Assembly (NCBI GenBank): GCA_026415535.1
Contig: JAOAGX010000101.1
Span: 1-7,382 of the forward strand
From: Armatimonadota bacterium
GTDB lineage: Bacteria > Armatimonadota > UBA5829
Direction: 5' to 3'
DNA: 7,382 bases
The notes below the pieces were generated by a model. The model was not told the origin of the DNA, did not search any database, and saw only the letters and a program-made list of their open reading frames with translations. Made by a program: the position numbers and the translations under genes. This document shows positions 1-5,352 of the stretch, in pieces (positions within the stretch are counted from its first letter, which is position 1; each line of letters begins with the position of its first letter).

Positions 1-295
1 GTGCGGTGGCGATTGCGATCATTGAGTAGACTACCAGCATTTCAGCCATCGAAAGCGCCCAGCTAGGTCGTAAACGCTTGACAATGGTGTTCAAAGCAGC
101 CACCACTGCCAGTATGAAGATCGTGTTAACGAAGAGCGATATTACTGTGGGGTAGGGGCCTTCGCGTACCTTCTCCATCATGAGGACCCACGCGTTGTTA
201 ACCGGAACTAGCGTCAGGCCAATTAGGAAAGCTCGTAGACGAAGTAATGAGGGCTCGGGTCCTTGACGAAGTTGTTTTGCGGGGGTTTTGCTCAT
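1..295 (-). CDS. DUF6785-like multi-pass membrane protein, N-terminal part (gene runs off the left edge)
   Basis: I read 98 codons from ATG at 295 to the window edge. The peptide begins MSKTPAKQLRQGPEPSLLR and then becomes strongly hydrophobic. Likely membrane segments are at residues ~21-38, ~50-71 and ~83-98, with the short basic stretch VKRLRPSW between the second and third. The pattern of 'YPTVISLFVNTIF', a basic loop and 'SMAEMLVVYSMIAIATA' resembles my memory of DUF6785/DUF6784 membrane proteins, which are common in Planctomycetes, Verrucomicrobia and Armatimonadota and have no known function. The start is the first Met, with a weak AAGG about 10 nt upstream; I saw no convincing promoter. 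The C-terminus lies outside the window. The family assignment is by motif memory only. That it is a coding, membrane-embedded N-terminus is better supported. Confidence 0.6.
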   Translation of the reverse strand, partial: MSKTPAKQLRQGPEPSLLRLRAFLIGLTLVPVNNAWVLMMEKVREGPYPTVISLFVNTIFILAVVAALNTIVKRLRPSWALSMAEMLVVYSMIAIATA

Positions 296-566
296 GCTTA
301 TGCGACCTTGAAAGAGAACTGCGTGTGGTTTCTTACACTTCCGTGTTACGCATTCTTCGCCGACTGCGTCATTTCCTGTCACGAAGAAGTAGTTTCAGCA
401 AGCTGAGGCTGTTGGAATTAGGAAACAAACTCAGCGTGCTGATTCAACGTTTTTCAACTATATGAGCGCGGCGTTTTAGCGCCGCTTATGCGAATGCTCA
501 ACTAAAGTTGCGCATTCCATAATCGCCAATAGCCATATTGAGCCAGATTATCACCTGATTCGGCGT
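296..566. other. Gene-free stretch upstream of the DUF6785-like gene
   Basis: I see no believable coding sequence here. A 72-codon open frame at 247-465 (plus strand) overlaps the start of the membrane-protein gene antisense, is rich in Arg, Leu and Ser, and has no ribosome site. The stretch should contain the promoter and leader of the membrane-protein gene, but I could not find a clear -35/-10 pair for it. Its only visible structure is the pair of small hairpins at 468-517. Confidence 0.5.
468..517. repeat. Two adjacent small hairpins
   Basis: The first hairpin pairs GCGGCG (468-473) with CGCCGC (480-485) around a 6-nt loop. The second pairs GAATGC (492-497) with GCATTC (512-517), then after a single mismatch CAAC (499-502) with GTTG (507-510), around the loop TAAA. 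Neither strand has a T-run after the stems, so they do not look like intrinsic terminators. They could be folded RNA in the leader of the membrane-protein gene or decayed palindromic repeats. The pairing is seen directly; the role is unknown. Confidence 0.45.
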
Positions 567-924
567 GCCATCCTAAGTATATATGTCATCCTAGATCTTT
601 GTGTCGTCCTATTTTCAGAAGTCGTTGGACTGCTGGGCTGAAATCCTGTCAGGTGTCGTCCTGATCTTGCGTATCGTCTTAGGTCTGCTTGTCGTCATAG
701 GTCTGCGTGTCATCCTGAGTCTTTGTCCCATCCTGATCCTGTGTATCGCCCCAGGTATTTGCGTTATCCTGGTTCTGCGTTTCGTCCTAGGTATTCGTGC
801 CATTCTAAGTCAGCACGCCACCCTAAGTCTGCTCGCCATCCTAAGTCAGCACGCCACCCTAAGTATGATCGCCATCCTAAGTCTGCCCATCATCCTGAGT
901 CTGTCCATCATCCTAGGTCCGCCC
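567..924. repeat. Tandem array of twenty ~18-bp units sharing the REP-like arm sequence
   Basis: The stretch divides cleanly into 19 units of 18 bp and one of 16 bp (639-654). Unit starts are 567, 585, 603, 621, 639, 655, then every 18 bp to 907. The best-kept form is close to GCCATCCTAAGTCTGCNC: a CATCCTRAG core followed by a more variable tail. The first 11 nt match the first 11 nt of the left arm of the palindrome that starts immediately after the array, at 924/925. Units nearest that palindrome are the most alike; units at 603-654 are the most decayed. Because 18 is a multiple of three, long open frames with repetitive translations run through the array on both strands. These are side effects of the repeat, not genes. 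It is not a CRISPR array, since the unit is too short and there are no spacers of regular length. Confidence 0.9.
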
Positions 925-998
925 GTCATCCTGAGCGAAGCGAAGGATCTATAAGTGGCAGATGCTTCGGAGGATTCTTCGCTGCGCCCAGAATGACG
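924..998. repeat. REP-like imperfect palindrome, well-preserved copy
   Basis: The left arm at 924-949 (beginning CGTCATCCTGAG and ending GCGAAGGATC) pairs with the right arm at 973-998 (ending CCAGAATGACG). I count 22 of 26 positions matched, around a central spacer of about 23 nt. It would fold into a long hairpin as RNA or as extruded DNA. Closely similar CATCCTGAGCGAAGCGAAGG palindromes are, from memory, dispersed repeats in genomes of several phyla. I cannot check copy number here, and no RAYT transposase gene is in the window. It directly abuts the 18-bp array, which repeats its left edge. Confidence 0.8.
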
Positions 999-1031
999 AG
1001 CTTCTGGACTAGGACAAGAGACTAGCGGACG

Positions 1032-1098
1032 CGTCATCCTAAGCATAGCAAAGGATCTCATTACGACTTCGAGATTCTTTTCTACGGCCAGAATAACG
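1032..1098. repeat. REP-like imperfect palindrome, decayed second copy
   Basis: The left arm at 1032-1059 (CGTCATCCTAAG, then a diverged centre, then AAAGGATCTC) and the right arm at 1071-1098 (GAGATTCTTTTC to GAATAACG) pair at about 20 of 28 positions, with an 11-nt centre. The arms match the copy at 924-998 in their outer parts. It ends 4 bp before the stop codon of the minus-strand exonuclease gene. It therefore lies in the 3' untranslated region of the operon, where a hairpin could end transcription or protect the mRNA from 3' decay. That role is inference. Confidence 0.7.
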
Positions 1099-1102
1099 GA
1101 CC

Positions 1103-1864
1103 TTACTTACCCCACATCCGATACATCAAGTCTGCCATCGTTAGCAGGTCGTAGAGGTTGTGCCGAAGAATGAGGCGAATCTTAGACACGTCCCCCATGC
1201 GCACGAACTCGTGATAGGCCTGAGGGATTTCGGCTGAAGGAATATCCTCGTCGCGATGGCGGCCGCAAACCATCTGTTCAAGCGTATGGAATTTGCAATT
1301 CGGCAAATCGGATCTGTAGCATCGCCTAGCTTCGTGGAGCATGTCCAGATGCGACTTTGGCTTCTGCAGGCGCACGCCGGTCACTATGGCACGGCTTTCT
1401 ATGAACGGAATGTCGAACGACTTGCCGTTGAAAGTTACAAGCATGCCTGTTTGTGCGAGACGCTCAGACACAGCCGCTATTATGCTGCGCTCCTCCGAAT
1501 ACTCTCGCGCAAAGTACTGTATGAAGCGGAAGCTGTCTTCTACACACTCCATCGTTCCAATCAAGAACAGAGGAGTACAACCGCCAAGACCGGTCGTTTC
1601 TATATCAAGGAACAAGATCTCATTCGGATGTATCTTTTTTGCACCTCGAACATCTGCGAGCCTAGTCGCGGCTTTTCCACCCGGATAGCCGATAAGCGAG
1701 ACAAATCTCCGGTAGATGTATACTGAATCGGCCTCAAATTCCGTGGCAGGTAGTTCTATGTGTAGGTATGGGAAATCGAGGTATGCATTAGTGCCAAAGT
1801 TATTCTCCTCGCCTTCCGGTGGGGCCAACGAGCTAAGGTGCCTACCAAGTTTATCGTCAAGCAT
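1103..1864 (-). CDS. YprB-type DEDD (RNase H-fold) 3'-5' exonuclease domain protein
   Basis: This 253-aa protein carries the motifs of the YprB RNase H-like family within the DEDD exonucleases. Exo I is LDIETTGLGG, with D87 and E89. Exo II is TFNGKSFDIPF, with D151. It is followed by the family's SHLDMLHEARR (172-180), and exo III is HNLYDLLTM, with D239. All four metal-binding acidic residues can be placed, so it should be an active metal-dependent nuclease. Bacillus subtilis YprB (MrfB) works with the helicase YprA (MrfA) to repair mitomycin C damage, but it is longer and has a C-terminal TPR region. This protein ends just after exo III, and no helicase gene is in the window. It is the last gene of the operon, starting 8 nt after the stop of the thymidylate-synthase-like gene, with only a weak GAGAG upstream, so translation is probably coupled. 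A REP-like palindrome follows its stop. Confidence 0.88.
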   Translation of the reverse strand: MLDDKLGRHLSSLAPPEGEENNFGTNAYLDFPYLHIELPATEFEADSVYIYRRFVSLIGYPGGKAATRLADVRGAKKIHPNEILFLDIETTGLGGCTPLFLIGTMECVEDSFRFIQYFAREYSEERSIIAAVSERLAQTGMLVTFNGKSFDIPFIESRAIVTGVRLQKPKSHLDMLHEARRCYRSDLPNCKFHTLEQMVCGRHRDEDIPSAEIPQAYHEFVRMGDVSKIRLILRHNLYDLLTMADLMYRMWGK

Positions 1865-1872
1865 GACTTTTG

Positions 1873-3390
1873 TTAGCTCTCTTCGTGTGATTCTCCGGTC
1901 TCCAAGTATCTTTCGTAGATCGCAAGTTGGCGGCCCACGTAGATGGCATGGTTTATATCCGATATGGCACAGTCGCGAGCAATTTCGTGTTGGATGCGTT
2001 CAGCCTTTTTGGAACGGTACTCGCGAAGTTGGATACCTTCGTTGGACATGTGGTGGGCAACAATTTCTCTGGTCTCATCATCAATTGAGATTACGAAGTA
2101 TCCGTTCGGGTCTATATCTATCGATAAAGTCTTCGACTCGGCGACTCGTCTGGCGAATTCGTACCTTGCCGGATCAATGCTGATTGAGTGACTGATCACC
2201 GTAAGAGGTCCCATTTCGATTCCGGTTTCGTTTGCTACGATTTCCTGAACTTTTATTAGGCCGTATACGTTCTTGAGCCAGGCGTCGAGTGCGTTATGAG
2301 TACGGTAGGTGGCAGTGAGGGTCAACTTGGCGTCGAACACTCGGAAGAAAAGCGAAACAAGGCAGGGAGCATCCTCTGCGTCTATATCGGATCGGCTGTC
2401 CCAGAGTGCAAGATAGCAATCACGGTCTTCCGGATTTTCTCTGAGCCTTGTTGCAAATCGAGAAAGCGCGTCGAAACCAAAGTACTCACGTATTCGGCTT
2501 CCGTAGGTGTAAGATTGGTCCGGCGGAAGATCTGGATTGAGCATATCCTGTTGGTACTGTATAAGCTCATCGATTGCAAAGTTGTACTTGCTTAGACTAC
2601 CTGGGTCGTCAGGTCGAGGGTCTAGTATAACGACCTTGACGTTCTGTAGTTCTTGTCGGTCTCCCTTGCGTAGGTGGGCGAGATGTCCGAACCGAACTAA
2701 TCGGAAAACAAGCTCGCGCCACGCATCGAGAGGGGATTCCTTGACTATGCAATGACTACGCGGCTCGCTCGGGAATCGCGAAATGTGTACTTCGGGCAAT
2801 GGGATCTCAATGCGTTTGCTCGAGATCGGTGGCTCAGGATCAAATGACTGTATAAATTTGTATAACTCAAAGCGCGATTTCTTGTCTCGCAACTCTCCGA
2901 ATCGGAATAGTCGAGGTTTCTCGGCGAACTTCTCAGGCGTAACTAGATCATCGATGATATGGGTTGTTCCTCTGATTCTTGTAACGCGCTCGCCGATAAT
3001 TTCGGCCTCTTCGAGACCGTTATCGAAGAAAGCCGCGAGGTCGTTTGCGGAACCCGAACGGTCTGCTCCGCAGATTATAAGGTCTCGAATCTGAGGGTTA
3101 TAGAGCAGATTACGAAGCAGATGCGGGATGCCGTTTCCATATAAGTTGCCGATCACGGCGATCTTGGATGTGTGGGGGTCTAGGTCAGTGCCGAGCTCAG
3201 CAAGAGTATCGTGTACGAAGTCAATCTTGCTCCAGAGAGTAATAATTCCAAGTCTGCCGCGCGGGTTTACGATGCGCAGCTTGTGTCCAAAGTGGAGGGG
3301 AACAAAGACAAGTTCCCCACTTGGTTCGGTACTTTTGTTGGTGCATTCGAGTTTATCAAACGGCCGGTTGAAGCTAGCGTTTTCCGGCAT
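1873..3390 (-). CDS. MtrA-like / thymidylate synthase-like two-domain protein
   Basis: Read from ATG at 3390 the protein has 505 residues. Residues ~50-150 resemble the MtrA-like (DUF4346-type) domain: GIITLWSK, then AVIGNLYGNGIPHLLRNLL, then LIICGADRSGS. The C-terminal half resembles thymidylate synthase / dCMP hydroxymethylase, nearest to the archaeal type: YTYGSRIREYF (~294-304), APCLVSLFFRV with the presumed catalytic Cys343, YRTHNALDAWLKNVYGL (362-378), and NETGIEMGPLTVISHS. Aligned by eye to E. coli ThyA, Cys146, Arg166 and Asn177 are kept. Ser167 is Thr, Asp169 is Asn, and the dUMP-binding HxY appears as SISID (402-406). The probable reaction is one-carbon transfer to C5 of dUMP or a related pyrimidine nucleotide; substrate and folate type are uncertain. 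I prefer ATG 3390, which has AAGGGGG 10 nt upstream and a 17-nt overlap with the previous gene. GTG at 3414 would add 8 residues but lacks a ribosome site. Confidence 0.75.
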   Translation of the reverse strand: MPENASFNRPFDKLECTNKSTEPSGELVFVPLHFGHKLRIVNPRGRLGIITLWSKIDFVHDTLAELGTDLDPHTSKIAVIGNLYGNGIPHLLRNLLYNPQIRDLIICGADRSGSANDLAAFFDNGLEEAEIIGERVTRIRGTTHIIDDLVTPEKFAEKPRLFRFGELRDKKSRFELYKFIQSFDPEPPISSKRIEIPLPEVHISRFPSEPRSHCIVKESPLDAWRELVFRLVRFGHLAHLRKGDRQELQNVKVVILDPRPDDPGSLSKYNFAIDELIQYQQDMLNPDLPPDQSYTYGSRIREYFGFDALSRFATRLRENPEDRDCYLALWDSRSDIDAEDAPCLVSLFFRVFDAKLTLTATYRTHNALDAWLKNVYGLIKVQEIVANETGIEMGPLTVISHSISIDPARYEFARRVAESKTLSIDIDPNGYFVISIDDETREIVAHHMSNEGIQLREYRSKKAERIQHEIARDCAISDINHAIYVGRQLAIYERYLETGESHEES

Positions 3391-3991
3391 TCGTGAAGCG
3401 CCCCCTTGGGCCACCGACGTTCTGAAACGCCGTGTTGAAGTCTCGATAGAGCGTTTTGTAGTTGGGGATCCGGTGCCACTTCTTGATGTAGCCTTCCGGC
3501 AGGTCCTGAACGATCTCTACATCGTTCCAACCGTTTACCAATGGAAATGCGTAGTAAGGATACTCTGGCGGCACGTTGCGAACGTAAACGACCTGTATCG
3601 GCGATCGCTCCATGCGCGCCAGGTAGACCCGATGCATACCGTCATTTAGTATCTTAACCACGCTACCATCGGCTTCAGCAGACTCCTCGACCACCGGTGG
3701 CAGCACGTCGATAGGATCATCGTACCCTCGAAGCCAAATTGTGACGTAGCCGTCGAGTTTGAACAGATCGACTTTATGTTCTCGCAGAGCCCAGCGTAGG
3801 TCGCGAACCTTGAGAATTTCTTGCGTTAGGACGTACCTTTGCGCGGGAGCGATCTCGTCGGTATGCAATACGACCAGCTCTATAGCTGAGTTTTTGTATA
3901 ACTTGACCTCGGGACTCGTAAGCATGCCTACGTTGCGAATGTTCGAGATCAATTCATCGACTCGATGGTGTTCAACACGCTCGATTTCCAT
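3374..3991 (-). CDS. ParB/DGQHR-like domain protein of unknown function
   Basis: I do not recognise a named family for the whole 205-aa protein. Residues ~95-138 look like the core of a ParB-like or DGQHR-type domain. IDVLPPVVEE resembles the ParB 'PxxV' strand, and VVKILNDGMHRVYLARMERS holds an NDGMHR motif (116-121) like the DGxHR of ParB/DndB-type proteins; IQVVYVRNVP follows as a strand. The remainder, with YPYYAFPLVNGWNDVEIV and KKWHRIPNYKTLYRDFNTAF, is rich in aromatics and unfamiliar. ParB-fold proteins include CTP-binding DNA clamps, a serine kinase and components of DNA-modification clusters, so the fold alone does not fix a role. There is no signal peptide or membrane segment. GGAG lies 7 nt before ATG 3991. 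The gene begins 2 nt after the HAD gene and overlaps the next one, which places it within the nucleotide-metabolism operon. Confidence 0.72.
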   Translation of the reverse strand: MEIERVEHHRVDELISNIRNVGMLTSPEVKLYKNSAIELVVLHTDEIAPAQRYVLTQEILKVRDLRWALREHKVDLFKLDGYVTIWLRGYDDPIDVLPPVVEESAEADGSVVKILNDGMHRVYLARMERSPIQVVYVRNVPPEYPYYAFPLVNGWNDVEIVQDLPEGYIKKWHRIPNYKTLYRDFNTAFQNVGGPRGRFTNAGKR

Positions 3992-3993
3992 TT

Positions 3994-4704
3994 CTATGCT
4001 CCGCTGGCTTTGGCGCTAAGTTTTCCTTGTTGAAGTATGTCAACTTGTGCGACTTGATCTATACTTTGAACAGTTACGGTAGGTGGGGGCAACTGACTGT
4101 TCAGAATCCGCACAATTGATTCGGATTCACGATCTGGCCGGCACAAAACCCATATGGCATGCATTCCGAGCCGTAGGGCTGGCAAGATATCGTGCTCATA
4201 GGTGTCTCCGACCATTACGGTTTCGGGCGGCTCGACTCCCAAGTCGTCCAGAACTCGCAAAAAGTTAGCCGGATCAGGTTTTCGCCAGCCGGTCTGGAAA
4301 CTTGTGACGATTGCCTCAGCGGCATTGATCACGCAAGGAATTGCTCTTTCGACGCTTCGATAGTATGGTGTCCAGATATCGGAGAGTAGTCCGATCTTAA
4401 GTCCGCGAGCCTTTAGGGTAAGCACCGTCTCCGTCGCGCCTTCGATTTCCTGGGCTGCACGATGCTGGGCTTTCCAAAGCTCAGTAATTCTTTCCGCAAC
4501 GTCCTTCGCAAGTGGTCCGAAATGCGATCGTAGTAAATTACAAACTTCCTCGGCTGTCTCGAGTGGAGTAGTCATTATGAGCGATGCTACCTCGGCGGAG
4601 GTTACATTGTCGACCAAACTTGCGATTACCTTGTTCGGCGCGATTGGCGGACCGGTGACCAGTGTGGCCCCGATATCGAACACAACCGCCTTCACATCAC
4701 ACAT
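3994..4704 (-). CDS. HAD-superfamily hydrolase, probable nucleotide or sugar phosphatase
   Basis: This 236-aa protein has all four HAD motifs. Motif I is VVFDIGATLV (nucleophile D10), motif II LLSD (S109), motif III GWRKPDP (K142), and motif IV VMVGDTYEHD (D167, D172). A helical cap of about 75 residues sits between motifs I and II, as in class I-type HAD phosphatases. The second motif I residue is Gly12 rather than the usual Asp. 'FDxGxTL' variants are common in uncharacterised members, so this does not by itself mean the enzyme is dead. The substrate cannot be read from the sequence; next to a dCMP deaminase, a deoxynucleoside monophosphate or a damaged nucleotide is a reasonable guess. Its ATG overlaps the deaminase stop by 8 nt, with GGAG 7 nt upstream inside the deaminase gene, so the two are almost certainly translationally coupled. 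Confidence 0.88.
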   Translation of the reverse strand: MCDVKAVVFDIGATLVTGPPIAPNKVIASLVDNVTSAEVASLIMTTPLETAEEVCNLLRSHFGPLAKDVAERITELWKAQHRAAQEIEGATETVLTLKARGLKIGLLSDIWTPYYRSVERAIPCVINAAEAIVTSFQTGWRKPDPANFLRVLDDLGVEPPETVMVGDTYEHDILPALRLGMHAIWVLCRPDRESESIVRILNSQLPPPTVTVQSIDQVAQVDILQQGKLSAKASGA

Positions 4705-5140
4705 TTGGCCACTCCACGACCTCTACGCCGCACTTTCTGAGAAGCTCGATCCCGTCCGAAGTGCCTTTGTAGTCGCGTCTAACTACCACGCGTTCGATCC
4801 CGCTCGACAGAATCAGTTTTGCGCAGGTAATGCATACGTCGGCGTTGACGTACAACGTGGCTCCACCGACAGCCAACCCGCGCTTGGCGCACTGGCAAAT
4901 GGCGTTCTGCTCAGCGTGGACGCAAACTTTGTATTCCTCGGTACCTGCAATATCCTTCAAACAGCGGCCCGTGTCGCAGCAGTGTTCATGGCCGCTTGGG
5001 ACGCCGTTATAGCCATGCGATAAAATGCGGTGGTCGCAGGTAATAACCGCCCCGACCTTCTTGCGCAAACAAGTCGATCGTTTGGCGATTGTGTCAACCA
5101 CCTCCATGTAGACTTCGTCAAAAGAGGGTCTGCTGGCCAT
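4697..5140 (-). CDS. dCMP deaminase (deoxycytidylate deaminase, ComEB-like)
   Basis: This 147-aa cytoplasmic zinc enzyme should deaminate dCMP to dUMP, feeding thymidylate synthesis. The catalytic zinc site is HAEQNAI (H75, with E77 as proton shuttle) plus C103 and C106 in VCITCAKLI. The family's substrate-loop motif GYNGVPSG is at 43-50, and HEHCCDTGRC (51-60) is the extra Cys/His cluster typical of dCMP deaminases, often a second, structural zinc site. One oddity is that the usual Pro before the first zinc Cys (PCxxC) is Val here. The length is normal for the family. The start is firm, since GGAGGT lies 6 nt upstream and a promoter follows further up. It is the first gene of a five-gene operon, and the next gene overlaps its stop. 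Family identity is near certain. Confidence 0.95.
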   Translation of the reverse strand: MASRPSFDEVYMEVVDTIAKRSTCLRKKVGAVITCDHRILSHGYNGVPSGHEHCCDTGRCLKDIAGTEEYKVCVHAEQNAICQCAKRGLAVGGATLYVNADVCITCAKLILSSGIERVVVRRDYKGTSDGIELLRKCGVEVVEWPNV

Positions 5141-5145
5141 ATGGG

Positions 5146-5152
5146 ACCTCCG
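5146..5152 (-). promoter_or_regulatory. Strong Shine-Dalgarno site of the dCMP deaminase gene
   Basis: On the minus strand CCGGAGGT ends 6 nt before the ATG at 5140. It is the best ribosome-binding site in the window and fixes the start of the first operon gene. Confidence 0.85.
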
Positions 5153-5168
5153 GGGAGATCGCTAGCCT

Positions 5169-5198
5169 ATTCTACCAGGTGGTGAGCTGATGAGGCAA
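5169..5198 (-). promoter_or_regulatory. Probable sigma70-type promoter of the dCMP deaminase operon
   Basis: On the minus strand TTGCCT (5198-5193) and TAGAAT (5174-5169) are separated by 18 bp. The -10 box matches the consensus at 5 of 6 positions and the -35 box at 4 of 6. Transcription would begin near 5162, leaving a leader of about 22 nt that contains the Shine-Dalgarno site. A short direct repeat GATAGAAC (5200-5207 and 5220-5227) lies just upstream. It could bind a regulator, but it is too short to claim. Confidence 0.55.
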
Positions 5199-5352
5199 CG
5201 ATAGAACCAAAGGTTATTGCGATAGAACGCAAACTCAGCGTCTTTAGCGATTCGACACTCCTCTAACAGGTGAATAATTGCCGAAGACGAGTTTGTCTCA
5301 ATAATCCGAGAGCCGATGCCTATGTGCCGAGATTCGGTCTACCCTAGCAAGT
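5199..5352. other. Intergenic stretch between the PagL-like gene and the deaminase operon
   Basis: Apart from the GATAGAAC pair near the operon promoter, I find no gene, strong hairpin or T-run. No clear intrinsic terminator follows the PagL-like gene, so some read-through into the operon is possible. Confidence 0.45.

Noticed and set aside
247..465. 72-codon open frame on the plus strand
   Set aside because: It overlaps the start of the membrane-protein gene antisense, has no Shine-Dalgarno site, and has Arg/Leu/Ser-rich composition unlike the real genes here.
468..485. GC-rich hairpin as an intrinsic terminator
   Set aside because: The stem is only 6 bp and no T-run follows on either strand.
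567..924. Possible CRISPR array
   Set aside because: The unit is 18 bp with no separate spacers, the variable tail is only ~7 nt, and there are no cas genes. It is a degenerate tandem repeat tied to a REP-like palindrome.
601..1061. Open reading frames of 62-117 codons on both strands across the repeat array
   Set aside because: They exist because the 18-bp period keeps frames open. The translations are repetitive (ILSQHATLS, RHPKSA), and the frames lack ribosome sites.
1256..1726. 156-codon plus-strand open frame opposite the exonuclease gene
   Set aside because: The minus-strand frame has all DEDD nuclease motifs. The plus-strand translation shows no recognisable domain.
3412..3414. GTG start for the TS-like gene, giving 513 residues
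   Set aside because: It has no ribosome site upstream and would extend the overlap with the ParB-like gene to 41 nt. ATG 3390 has AAGGGGG at a workable distance. It remains possible.
5200..5227. GATAGAAC direct repeat as an operator
   Set aside because: Two 8-nt matches 20 bp apart are too little to claim a regulator site without comparison to relatives.
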